NCBI GenBank assembly: GCA_026770585.1 | Contig: MU646621.1 | Span: 258,683 to 281,112, forward strand | Source of the DNA: Baffinella frigidus | Taxonomy: Eukaryota > Cryptophyceae > Cryptomonadales > Baffinellaceae | Length of the DNA stretch: 22,430 nt | Direction of reading: 5' to 3' | Notes under the pieces: model-generated | What the model was told of the DNA's origin: nothing | The model's database searches: none | Seen by the model: only the letters and a program-made list of their open reading frames with translations | Shown here: positions 6,153-12,104 of the stretch, in pieces | Position numbering within the stretch: position 1 is the first letter of the stretch | Layout of the letters: every line of letters begins with the position of its first letter | Made by a program: the position numbers and the translations under genes

Positions 6153-6260
6153 CAGGCCGATGGTGTCGCCGCGCTTCTGGCGTAGCTCCTCCAGCTCTCT
6201 CTCCACAGAGTCCGAATAGTCCTCCAGCGTCTGGTACTTGGCCTCGCGCCGAGCGTCCTC
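6153..6260 (-). CDS. 108-bp coiled-coil exon EDARREAKYQTLEDYSDSV...
   Basis: The minus strand reads GGCGAATAG as 3' splice site, then exactly 36 codons starting EDARREAKYQTLEDYSDSV, continuing ERELEELRQKRGDTIGL, then GTCAGT as donor. It is phase 0 and divisible by three, with a strong heptad-like acidic/basic pattern as in a coiled coil. Two degenerate tandem copies follow at 6340-6401 and 6482-6538 and two inverted copies lie at 4445-4548 and 4696-4752. The MITE at 6015-6146 landed at its donor. The parent gene is not recognised. Confidence 0.65.
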
Positions 6261-6545
6261 CTATTCGCCGCCGGTACTAATTCAGTCGCGAAAGTGGCAA
6301 AAGTTGACGGTTCCGGTACAAAAAGGTCAACTTTTCTCGATCCATAGAGTCTGAATAGTCCTGGAGTCACCGGTATACATGGCCTCGCGACAAGCGTCCT
6401 CCTAAGCGCCACCGGTACAAATTCAGTCGCGAAAGTGGCAAAAGTTGACGGTCCCAGTACAAAAACGTTCAACTTTTCCCGATCCGTGGATTCGGAGAAG
6501 TCGTCCAGCGTCTGGCACTTGGCGGCACGAGCGTTCTCCGCTATC
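6261..6545 (-). repeat. Tandem exon-plus-hairpin units (about 140 bp) of the 108-bp exon
   Basis: Exon starts are at 6260, 6401 and 6538, so the period is 141 and 137 bp. Each unit holds part of the exon, a GTTGAC stem-loop, the text TGCCACTTTCGCGACTGAAT and a short acceptor region. The middle copy (EDACREAMY, 6340-6401) has an indel. The upstream copy (ENARAAKCQTLDDFSESTDR, 6482-6538) keeps frame but its acceptor reads GCGGAG instead of TAGGAG. Both lack the LEELRQKR half, replaced by the stem-loop. Confidence 0.75.
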
Positions 6546-6820
6546 GAGGCACCCGGGGGTTCGTGTAAAAAGTCGAGGCCAGAATCCGGCCTCAGCTTTT
6601 TCATTTTAAAAGTCCATTTCCCTTACGATGCAGGTGAAAGTTTTTAAACCCCTTTAAAATTGAATGACGGCCTCGCTCGGCAGCGGCTAAGCGTCTGGTA
6701 ACTGTTTTTTGTTCAGGAAAGAACCTCACGAGTGCGGTCACGATTCCAGCTGCGGAAACAATCGTTCCTCTTGCAAGTGGAACCTCTGTTAACTTAAGAA
6801 GTAACAGTGGAAAACTATTG
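6546..6820. other. Unassigned stretch
   Basis: A short hairpin GAGGCC / GGCCTC lies at about 6575-6594. Weak minus-strand ORFs cross the region with no motif, copy or splice context. Composition becomes AT-richer toward 6640. Nothing else is seen. Confidence 0.4.
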
Positions 6821-6824
6821 CTCT

Positions 6825-6903
6825 CTGGCAACGAAATTTACCACACAATTGGGTCCTACCAGTAAGTAATAGTAAAGCATCTGTGTAGTAATTTCATTGC
6901 CAG
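6825..6903. mobile_element. Mini foldback, ACTACAC family, copy 4
   Basis: CTGGCAACGAAATTTACCACAC on the left pairs with GTGTAGTAATTTCATTGCCAG on the right. This is the longest TIR of the family and defines its outer end as CTGGCAACG. The same CTGGCAACGAA end stands alone at 22324-22333, next to the terminal telomeric array. Confidence 0.75.
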
Positions 6904-6963
6904 GAAAGTAATATTTGCCACCGTTTCCGTAGTTGAGATCCCGCCACTTAGTCCCAGCACCAA

Positions 6964-7110
6964 ATATAATTAATCTCAGGCATGTCCTTCTAAACGAAGA
7001 TTTGTACCAAGAACTTTTAGGGGTTTAAAATATTCGTACTTTTAGGGCTTTATAATATCTGGATTTGTACCAAGAATCGTTTAGAAGGACATTTCCCGAG
7101 ATTAATTCTA
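6964..7110. mobile_element. Foldback with 32-bp arms (TAATCTC.GG...CCTTCTAAACGA)
   Basis: AATTAATCTCAGGCATGTCC then TTCTAAACGA (6968-6997) pairs with the inverse at 7077-7107, with one base gained. Inside, TTTGTACCAAGAA appears twice in direct orientation near both arms. No coding content and no clear target duplication. Confidence 0.75.
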
Positions 7111-7179
7111 TTCTGGATCGCGATGAAACTGGTACCAGGGCAAGGATAGGCGTGGGGGCACCTCTTCGTATTTTCATCA

Positions 7180-7258
7180 GTGCACAGTCACGAGGTTGGA
7201 ACACCCTATCCTGGTACATGTTTTTACAGCCTCACATTTAAATAGCACTCTCGAGAGG
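7180..7258. repeat. Dispersed repeat, copy 1 (TATCCTGGTACA)
   Basis: CACAGTCACGAGGTTGG, TATCCTGGTACATGTTTTTA, CCTCACAT and CTCTCGAG occur in the same order as at 7918-8035. On the minus strand at about 7147-7170 the text ATGAAAATACGAAGAG followed by GTGCC is a decayed copy of the YMKINEE exon end (7270-7314). Confidence 0.65.
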
Positions 7259-7269
7259 TGGGGGGGCAC

Positions 7270-7314
7270 CTCCTCGTTGATTTTCATGTACTCCAGCCGC
7301 ATCTGATGCTCCAC
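7270..7314 (-). CDS. 45-bp exon VEHQMRLEYMKINEE
   Basis: On the minus strand CAAACCCTCGGCAG is the acceptor, exactly 15 codons follow, and GTGCCCCCC is the donor. Phase 0. MKI(R/N)-type copies with the same following donor text lie near 7150 and 4005-4025, so this exon family has also spread. Charged and helical in character; function not recognised. Confidence 0.55.
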
Positions 7315-7482
7315 CTGCCGAGGGTTTGCTCATCACACTGCGAATCCGGAGAGTTTGTAAAAGTCAACACCCCCACAAATCTGTCAACTTTCGAAACGAG
7401 ATGCACGTTCGGTGTACTTTGGTTTTCGATTTCCGCCTTGAGTTGACTCATACAAAAACGTCACCCTGGCAGTGCACTAAGC

Positions 7483-7592
7483 AAGAGCTTCTTCAAGTGA
7501 AGAAGAAGTACTCTGAGCTGGGACTACATAAACCCCCAGACCTGTACTGTAGCCCGTACGGACTACCTACGCGGCATGACCCCCCACTGTAG
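7483..7592 (+). other. Short plus-strand open segment before the 26-bp array
   Basis: One plus frame reads QELLQVKKKYSELGLHKPPD and ends at the TAG inside the first array unit. CTGAGCTGGGACTACA at 7513-7528 is the inverse of the array unit below, so this segment and the array form an inverted pair. The open frame may be chance. Confidence 0.25.
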
Positions 7593-7765
7593 TCCCAGCT
7601 CAGTGTGGGTTTCTGTAGTCCCAGCTCAGTCTGCTTTTCTGTAGTCCCAGCTCAGTGTGATTTTCTGTAGTCCCGGCTCAGTTTGCTGTTCTGTAGTCCC
7701 AGCTCAGTCTGCTTTTCTGTAGTCCAAGCTCAGTGTGATTTTCTGTAGTCCCAGCTCAGTGTTGC
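7587..7765. repeat. 26-bp tandem repeat, about seven units
   Basis: Units CTGTAGTCCCAGCTCAGTNT + GNTTTT start at 7587, 7613, 7639, 7665, 7691, 7717 and 7743. Differences concentrate in the last eight bases and alternate between GTGTGATTTT and TCTGCTTTT types, implying duplication of two-unit blocks. An inverse half unit lies upstream at 7513-7528. Confidence 0.9.
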
Positions 7766-7917
7766 CCAGCCCCGAGCCCGCCTGCAGCAGCGTCTTGAGA
7801 GGCGCCGGCTCACCACACGGGAATGCCAAAGGGACCTAATTAAAACCGGCTGCTTTTACAAGTGGGCGTTTGTGTAGTAACTTTCGTGAGGTTGGTCACG
7901 TAACTCTGCGAAATTAG

Positions 7918-8035
7918 CACAGTCACGAGGTTTGGTCACGTTATCCTGGTACACATTTTTACAACCGTTATCCTGGTACACATTTTTACAACCCCACATG
8001 TAAAAAGGGTCCTCCAGCATTCTCGAGTGGCACGA
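7918..8035. repeat. Dispersed repeat, copy 2, with a 27-bp internal duplication
   Basis: It matches 7180-7258. Inside, GTTATCCTGGTACACATTTT + TACAACC is present twice exactly (7940-7966 and 7967-7993). GTGTAGTAACTTTCGTG at 7869-7885, just upstream, is a half end of the ACTACAC element family. Confidence 0.75.
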
Positions 8036-8127
8036 GTTAATGAAGACTGCATTTTGTTGAGAATGGATAAGAGAGACCTTTGCGTCAGCTGTGGGAACGG
8101 ATGGCATCGTGTTTGCTCCATTTATTT

Positions 8128-8315
8128 AGGGTTCAGGGTTCAGGGTTTAGGGTTTGGTGGTTGGGGATTAGGGGTTAGGGATCAGGGTTTGGGGGTCAGT
8201 TTTTAGGGTTTATGGACCAGGGTGTAGGGTTCAGGGATCAGGGTTTGGGGTGCAGCGTTGAAGGCGTGGGGTTCAAATCCCGGTGGTCAGGGTGTAGGGT
8301 TTGAGAGTCAGCCCC
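8128..8315 (+). repeat. Degenerate telomere-like spacer
   Basis: Loosely repeated GGGTTCAGGGTTTAGGG-type text becomes heavily mutated toward 8290. At 8269-8283 GGGGTTCAAATCCC looks like a tRNA T-arm or B-box, but the same block occurs as TTGGGGGTCAAACCCCGGTGG at about 8538-8556, directly after another exon copy, so it belongs to the duplicated intron start. Confidence 0.7.
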
Positions 8316-8322
8316 CGGTGAC

Positions 8323-8367
8323 CTGCTCCTCAGCACCAACCTCAACCTGGGCCCCCTTATCCTCCAG
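8323..8367 (-). CDS. 45-bp exon-like module LEDKGAQVEVGAEEQ
   Basis: On the minus strand it follows CCCAAAACCCAAG and precedes GTCACCGGGG. It has 15 codons in phase 0. Its second half (VEVGAEEQ) is duplicated at 8559-8582 as VEVDAEEQ, and LEDK also occurs in the 60-bp exon at 8746-8805. It is acidic and helix-like. The acceptor AAG is weaker than the CAG seen elsewhere; an alternative start is CAG followed by VEVGAEEQ. Confidence 0.5.
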
Positions 8368-8396
8368 CTTGGGTTTTGGGTGGAGGGATCTAAGCC

Positions 8397-8513
8397 CGGC
8401 GAGTGTTTAATTTCAATACCCCTCCCATAGGGAGTTGGAGATTTCCCTCGAGAAATTAGGCCGAAAGCTGCAACTCCATACGGGTGGGGAGTGTTTCAAT
8501 TAAATAGTTGCCC
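8397..8513. mobile_element. Foldback with about 33-bp imperfect arms
   Basis: TTTAATTTCAATACCCCTCC then CATAGGGAGTTG pairs with CAACTCCATACGGGTGGGGA then GTGTTTCAATTAAA. A small hairpin ATTTCCCTCGAGAAAT lies in the loop. It sits between two copies of the AEEQ module, so it is probably intronic. Confidence 0.6.
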
Positions 8514-8558
8514 CGATTAGATCAGGGGTGTAGGATTTGGGGGTCAAACCCCGGTGGC

Positions 8559-8582
8559 CTGCTCCTCGGCGTCAACTTCAAC
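8559..8582 (-). CDS. 24-bp exon-like module VEVDAEEQ
   Basis: Minus strand: CCCTAAATCAG, then eight codons VEVDAEEQ, then GCCACCGGGG. The sister copy reads GTCACCGGGG at the same place, so the donor has either changed from GT to GC or this copy is dead. The acceptor is formed directly by the end of the CCCTAAA spacer. Confidence 0.5.
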
Positions 8583-8584
8583 CT

Positions 8585-8740
8585 GATTTAGGGTTTAGGG
8601 TTTAGGGTCTAGGGGTTAGGGTTTAGGGTTGAGGGTTGAGGGTGTAGGGTTGAGGGTTTGGGGTTTAGGGTTTGGGGTTTGGGGTGTAGGGTTTAGGGTG
8701 TAGGGTGTAGGGTGTAGGGTGTAGGGTTTAGGAGTTGGGG
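8585..8740 (+). repeat. Telomere-like spacer with GTGTAGGG block
   Basis: TTTAGGG, TTGAGGG and TTTGGGG variants end in a homogenised (GTGTAGGG)n run around 8693-8728. It lies exactly between the exon modules 8559-8582 and 8746-8805. Confidence 0.85.
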
Positions 8741-8745
8741 TTTAC

Positions 8746-8805
8746 CTGGATCTCCTTATCCTCTAGCTCCTTGAGCCGCCGGCGATCCATGTCCTTTTGC
8801 AGCAC
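8746..8805 (-). CDS. 60-bp exon VLQKDMDRRRLKELEDKEIQ
   Basis: On the minus strand CCGTGGACACAG is the acceptor. Exactly 20 codons follow (VLQKDMDRRRLKELEDKEIQ), then GTAAACCCC, the best donor in the window. Phase 0, divisible by three, with the charge pattern of a coiled coil. The intron that begins here is the telomere-like spacer 8585-8740. Family not recognised. Confidence 0.65.
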
Positions 8806-8838
8806 CTGTGTCCACGGCAGGCGATTAGTCAACATTTT

Positions 8839-8920
8839 AGGACGCAACGGTTCGGATTTCAGGACGCAACGGTTCGGATTTCAGGACGCAACGGTTCGGA
8901 TTTTAGGATGCAACGGTTCG
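8839..8920. repeat. 22-bp tandem repeat, 3.7 units
   Basis: Units AGGACGCAACGGTTCGGATT + TC start at 8839, 8861, 8883 and 8905, the last cut short and followed by TTTCGCGGTACTAA. The same flank (TTCGCGGTACTAATT) follows the 28-bp array near 807-821. Confidence 0.9.
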
Positions 8921-9056
8921 TTTCGCGGTACTAAATGGAACGTAGCCACCCAGCGACACGCAACTACTCGTCCTGTGTGAGGGCGTAGGGTTTAGCGTGT
9001 AGCGTAAGGTTCAGCGATTAGGATTCCAAGGTTTAGGGCGTGGGGTATAGGGGTTT

Positions 9057-9208
9057 CATCCGGGAACATGTTTCATTTAGAATAGAATGGATCCCTATGT
9101 GTTCATAGGAGTTGGATGAAGGTTAATAAGGGCCCTAAATCAATTTAATTAGGGCCAGAATCCCGTCTGATGGTCCGTTTTATTTTAAATTAAAGCTGTT
9201 TGCGGATG
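9057..9208. mobile_element. Foldback, ATCCGGGAACATGTTTAAT family, copy 2
   Basis: The left end is CATCCGGGAACATGTTTCAT and the right end TTAAAGCTGTTTGCGGATG. The interior (GGATCCCTATGTGTTCATAG, GAAGGTTAAT, GGGCCCTAA) matches 11002-11155 closely. It lies just beside the exon-like copy at 9222-9262. Target duplication is ambiguous. Confidence 0.8.
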
Positions 9209-9221
9209 AGTTTAGAGGTTA

Positions 9222-9262
9222 ATGGTACGCCTTGAGCGACTCCGCCGTGTACATCGCCTCAT
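9222..9262 (-). pseudogene. AMYTAESLKA module, short copy 1
   Basis: Minus strand: CGATGAG then GCGATGTACACGGCGGAGTC, coding EAMYTAESLKA, then GTACCATTAACC. The RKxxRNNRGQRK part found in the longer copies (9531-9592, 10408-10480, 10757-10848) is absent. It may be a truncated exon; a GTACCA donor is possible. Confidence 0.5.
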
Positions 9263-9364
9263 CGCGGTATTATAGTAGTATTAAGTTGATCACTTTTCAA
9301 AAGGCTGGGGGGCCTCTCTCGAGGTCTCCTTGGTGCACACCATGTGAGGGTAATAAAGAAGAAG

Positions 9365-9530
9365 AAGAAGTACATCGCCTTAGGGCTCATGGTTTCTGGT
9401 TTAGGGCCTAGGGTGTAGGGTTGGTTTGCCATGCGGGTTTAGGGCTGAGGGTTTAGCGTTTAGGGCTCAGATGGGGTAGGTTTAGGGTTGAGGTTTTCGG
9501 GTTAAGGGTTAAGGGTTTAGGGTTTAGGGG
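9365..9530 (+). repeat. Degenerate telomere-like spacer
   Basis: TTTAGGG and AGGGCTC/AGGGTTG variants. ACATCGCCTTAGGG at its left edge is a scrap of the AMYT module. The GAAGAAGAAGAAG run at 9357-9371 precedes it. Confidence 0.75.
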
Positions 9531-9592
9531 GTTGCCTTGCGCGACTCCGCCGTGTACCTGGCTTTGCGCTGCCCATGGTTGTTCCTCCTCAC
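9531..9592 (-). pseudogene. AMYTAESLKA module, copy 2 (RRNNHGQRKARYTAESRKAT)
   Basis: The minus strand is open and matches the full-length copy at 10757-10848 over RNNxGQRKAxYTAESxKA. M to R and L to R changes suggest relaxed constraint. It is embedded between telomere-like spacers and the palindromic element at 9613-9769. Confidence 0.55.
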
Positions 9593-9612
9593 TCGGGTTG
9601 CCCGACTATTCT

Positions 9613-9769
9613 ATCTCACGCAATGTATTTATTAATTGGTTTTAGAACGTCAACTCCCCCACAAAAAATGTCAACTTAATATTTTAATTCATAATAGTAA
9701 AAAATAAGTTGACGATTTTGTGGGGGGGGTGACTTTCTAAAACCAATTAATAAATACATTGTGTGAGAT
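9613..9769. mobile_element. 157-bp palindromic foldback with about 66-bp arms
   Basis: ATCTCACGCAATGTATTTAT and 45 further bases pair with the inverse, with a loop of only about 20 bases. The arms include the GTCAACTTA / TAAGTTGAC motif and a CCCCC(A)CAAAA stretch. Flanks ACTATTCT (9605-9612) and CATATTCT (9770-9777) match at 6 of 8. The interrupted host is the dispersed repeat whose intact copy at 11334-11448 reads ACTATTCTCCAGTTGAC, which provides an empty site. Confidence 0.85.
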
Positions 9770-10047
9770 CATATTCTCAAGTTGCCATGGCGGGCTCGCA
9801 GTACAAACCCATCAACTTTGGAGCGGGGAAGAGCCTGGGCCCACCACACTCTAGCTCCGTTTCACTCGGGTTGACTAAATCGATTGTGTCCTTTTATTCG
9901 ACCCAAATCGTCAAAAGTCTACTTTTTCAAGGGAATTTATCAACTTTTGGCAAACCGTTGCGATTTGGGCTCACCATTTTGGTGGGCCCGATTCAAGTGG
10001 AGCAGAGCTAGACACTGGTGAGCCCAAATAGACTTGAGACAGAGCTA
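9770..10047 (+). repeat. Dispersed repeat R, interrupted and rearranged copy
   Basis: CAAGTTGCCATGGCGGGCTC, GTACAAACCCATCAACTTTG and GAGCGGGGAAGAGCCTGGGC match the R unit (11334-11448; inverse at 19180-19296 and 20831-20938). The tail GCCCAAATAGACTTGAGACAG + AGCTA reappears at 10022-10047. In between lies an inverted pair of GGGCCCACC / GGTGGGCCC. A weak plus-strand frame of 82 codons crosses it, but repeat identity is the better explanation. Confidence 0.6.
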
Positions 10048-10049
10048 GC

Positions 10050-10217
10050 TACGGGGGAGGGCTGGGTGGTTTCTTGGAGCCCTTTTGGGGCATATCCTGC
10101 GGTTACTTTTCCGTCAAAGTCAATTATTTGTGGGCATTTTCGGCAACTGTTGCCGATTTCAAGGGAAAATAATAGATGGACGCAGGGCGTAAAATGACAT
10201 GTAGCTCTCCCGCGTAG
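10050..10217. repeat. Foldback centred on TCGGCAACTGTTGCCGA
   Basis: The centre at 10140-10156 is a perfect palindrome with one central base. The arms GTCAATTATTTGTGGGCATT and the inverse GGAAAATAATAGATGGAC pair loosely, and tips CTACGGGGGAG / CTCTCCCGCGTAG complete it. It is diverged compared with other foldbacks. Confidence 0.5.
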
Positions 10218-10232
10218 AGGTGTAGGGCTTAG

Positions 10233-10273
10233 GAAGTTGCTTTGAGCGACTCCACCGTGTACATAGCCTCAGA
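10233..10273 (-). pseudogene. AMYTAESLKA module, short copy 3 (EAMYTVESLKA)
   Basis: Minus strand: AAATCTGAG then GCTATGTACACGGTGGAGTC. Wobble changes (GCT, AAA) and one A to V change relative to the others. It starts at the same internal point as the short copy at 9222-9262, which suggests a real shared 5' boundary after GAG. Confidence 0.5.
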
Positions 10274-10407
10274 TTTTAGGGTTCAGGGTTTAGGGTTTAG
10301 GGCGTAGGGTGCAGGGTTTGCCTTGCGGGTTTAGGACTGAGGGTTGAGGATGTAGCACTTAGGGTGCAGGGTTGAGGGCTTAGGGCTCAGGGTTTAGGGT
10401 CGAGGGT
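10274..10407 (+). repeat. Degenerate telomere-like spacer
   Basis: TTTAGGG, GCGTAGGG, TTGAGGG and AGGGCTC variants lie between two AMYTAESLKA copies, matching the intron-spacer pattern seen throughout the left 20 kb. Confidence 0.8.
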
Positions 10408-10480
10408 TGGCCTCGAGCGACTCCGCCGTGTACATGGCCTTGCGCTGCCCGCGGCTGTTCTTCCTAAATCGGTTCAGGTG
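10408..10480 (-). CDS. AMYTAESLKA module, copy 4 (RFRKNSRGQRKAMYTAESLE)
   Basis: Open on the minus strand as HLNRFRKNSRGQRKAMYTAE then SLEANP. It runs into a telomere-like spacer at 10375-10407. A perfect 9-bp hairpin GGACGTCGG / CCGACGTCC (10484-10504) stands just upstream. It is basic and helical, with a nuclear-localisation-like KxxRGQRK stretch that is too weak to assign. Copy number argues for exon duplication. Confidence 0.5.
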
Positions 10481-10756
10481 AGGGGACGTCGGAACCCGAC
10501 GTCCTTGGCCCAACTCGTACCAGAACATAGAAGGACATAAGTGATTTGAGCTTTCTGTGCTACGAGGAACCACTGGATGGCAACCGACAAGGATAAGGGT
10601 CCGATATTGGACCCCTGTCAAAAGTCATCATACCCGAGAAACAAATCGATTTTTCTCCACAAGTGGCCAATTTGTGGGGAACAATTGTGAACTGACCGCA
10701 ATTCCCGAATTCTAGACAGTCGTTCCGCGTAGTGAGGACTGGTGGAGGGTTTAGGG

Positions 10757-10848
10757 AGTTGCCTTGAGCGACTCCGCCGTGTACATGGCCTTGCGCTGCC
10801 CGCGGTTGTTCCTGATCGACGCCTTCCGCTTGAACCGGTGATGCTCCC
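10757..10848 (-). CDS. AMYTAESLKA module, longest copy (EHHRFKRKASIRNNRGQRKA...)
   Basis: Minus strand: open as EHHRFKRKASIRNNRGQRKA then MYTAESLKATP and a stop in the spacer. The first part EHHRFKRKA is present a second time at 10973-11000 with four codon changes, all synonymous (CAT/CAC, CAC/CAT, CGG/AGG, GCG/GCT). That pattern indicates the peptide has been selected. Exon borders are not certain; GGCAACTCCCTAAACCC follows. Confidence 0.6.
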
Positions 10849-10888
10849 CCTGTTTCGAAGCCAGTCAGAAGGAGCATGCGGCAGCGGT

Positions 10889-11001
10889 CAGACTGAGGTG
10901 TTTAACAGGCCGGTCAAACGGGGGCGGTACTCAAACAGTAGGGGCACCATCAGAAAACCCTCTGAGTAGTTCACAGCCTTCCTCTTGAACCGATGGTGCT
11001 C
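10889..11001 (-). CDS. EHHRFKRKA module, second form (…VNYSEGFLMVPLLFEYRP)
   Basis: From 11001 the minus strand is open as EHHRFKRKA followed by VNYSEGFLMVPLLFEYRPRL. A related open segment at about 11225-11296 reads VNCSEGFLTATLRFAYRP. The module is cut at its start by the foldback 11002-11155, which duplicated GCTC (GAGC on this strand). The intact relative at 10840 gives the empty site GGGGGAGCATCACC. The continuation differs from the AMYTAESLKA form, so the common block was joined to two different downstream sequences. Confidence 0.5.
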
Positions 11002-11155
11002 TTATCCGGGGACATGTTTAATTTAAAAGAAAATGGATCCCTATTTGTTCATAGGAGTTGGACGAAGGTTAATTAGGGCCCTAAGTAAATCTAATTAGGA
11101 CCAGAACCCGGTTTGATAGGCCATTTTCATTTAAATTAAACATGTTCCCGGATAA
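11002..11155. mobile_element. Foldback, ATCCGGG..ACATGTTTAAT family, copy 3, with target duplication
   Basis: Near-perfect ends TTATCCGGGGACATGTTTAA and the inverse TTAAACATGTTCCCGGATAA. Direct repeats GCTC flank it (10998-11001 and 11156-11159). It interrupts a copy of the EHHRFKRKA module, and the uninterrupted sister at 10757-10860 shows a single GCTC at this point. This fixes borders and a 4-bp duplication for the family (sisters 2757-2908 and 9057-9208). Confidence 0.9.
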
Positions 11156-11291
11156 GCTCCCCCTCGGGTTCAGGAGGGTTGCAGGGTGTAGGTTGTAGGG
11201 TTGAGGGTTTCAGGGTCTAGGGGTTGGCCACTGTGTGTGCAGGGACGGTATGCAAACCTTAGGGTCGCCGTTAGAAAACCCTCGGAGCAGT

Positions 11292-12104
11292 TCACAGTAG
11301 TGAGAGTATAGCTGGGCCTGACTCAGGGTGACTGACTATTCTCCAGTTGACATGCTGTGTTCGCGGTGCAAATCCGTCAATTTTGGAGCAGAAAACCGCC
11401 CGGGCTCGCCAAAATGGGCGATCCCAAACAGACAGAGACAGAGCTAGGGAGGGTGGGTGGACCTGATCCTTCCACGAACGCGGCTTCACGCGCTTCGTTT
11501 TCGCCCCGCCCCGAAGCCGCCCCAGCTCCTTCCAGCCCCCGATCATCCCATGCCGACCCCCCCCTCCCCAGCCCTTGCCCGTCCTGCTCTGCTCGCTGGC
11601 GTCCAGCCTTCCTGCTCGGAGAGACCTCGCCAGACCGCTCTCGTGCGGCGCGCTTGTTTGGGACCCGCCCCCCATCAGACCCGCGCGGAGCCGACACGCC
11701 CCTCCAAACAGTGCTACCCTTTCGCTCATCCCATCGCGTGGCGCAACGGGATCGATCTCTTCCCCAAAAGCGAAGCCGGGTCCTTGCCATGGTGCCCTAC
11801 AGGACGCGCGAGCGACATCGCTTGGCACCGACGCGCCCCCATCGCTGCTGCCGATGGTGCACGGCACCACCACGAGGAGTAATGTCCTGAGAACGCCAGG
11901 CGTGGCCCGGAAGTTGCCCATTCCGCCCGCCCTCCTCTCAAACGCCGACTCCCAGCCACCCCTCACCCGAAGTTTGTGGCTCTCCCAAAAGTTGACCTCC
12001 AGTAAACTTTGCAAAGGAATCAGGACTGAACGCTTCCAACGTGTAAAGTCACTCACATGGCCTTCTGTGTAAAGGTCCTTCGGAAGGGCGTGTCGTTGGG
12101 CCAT
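11292..12104 (-). CDS. 270-codon open frame across a GC-rich block, doubtful
   Basis: This is the longest open frame in the window. It begins MAQRHALPKDLY and ends within dispersed repeat R. The block 11450-11960 is GC-rich and open in at least five frames, a usual by-product of base composition. The predicted protein is R/G/S-rich with no recognisable domain, signal peptide or membrane segment. A plus-strand frame ending in ARHHHEE at 11882 is equally plausible. Its start lies in the 12-kb repeat unit and its end in repeat R, both of which are multi-copy. I consider a real gene possible but unproven. Confidence 0.2.
   Translation of the reverse strand: MAQRHALPKDLYTEGHVSDFTRWKRSVLIPLQSLLEVNFWESHKLRVRGGWESAFERRAGGMGNFRATPGVLRTLLLVVVPCTIGSSDGGASVPSDVARASCRAPWQGPGFAFGEEIDPVAPRDGMSERVALFGGACRLRAGLMGGGSQTSAPHESGLARSLRAGRLDASEQSRTGKGWGGGGRHGMIGGWKELGRLRGGAKTKRVKPRSWKDQVHPPSLALSLSVWDRPFWRARAVFCSKIDGFAPRTQHVNWRIVSHPESGPAILSLL
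11334..11448 (+). repeat. Dispersed repeat R, intact copy
   Basis: GACTATTCTCCAGTTGACAT, GTGCAAATCCGTCAATTTTG, GAGCAGAAAACC, GGGCTCGCCAAAATGGGCGA and AGACAGAGACAGAGCTA occur in the same order (inverted) at 19180-19296 and 20831-20938 and, interrupted, at 9603-10047. The ends ACTATTCT and GAGCTA are shared. Nature unknown; it contains a loose GTTGAC / GTCAA inverted pair. Confidence 0.7.

Noticed and set aside
8265-8292. Possible tRNA T-arm / pol III B-box (GGTTCAAATCC)
   Set aside because: No acceptor, D or anticodon arms fit, and the same block is part of a duplicated intron start at 8538-8556.
11357-12072. Four plus-strand frames of 141-177 codons
   Set aside because: The GC-rich block is open in most frames at once, so none can be preferred. 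Only the longest minus frame is listed, with low confidence.
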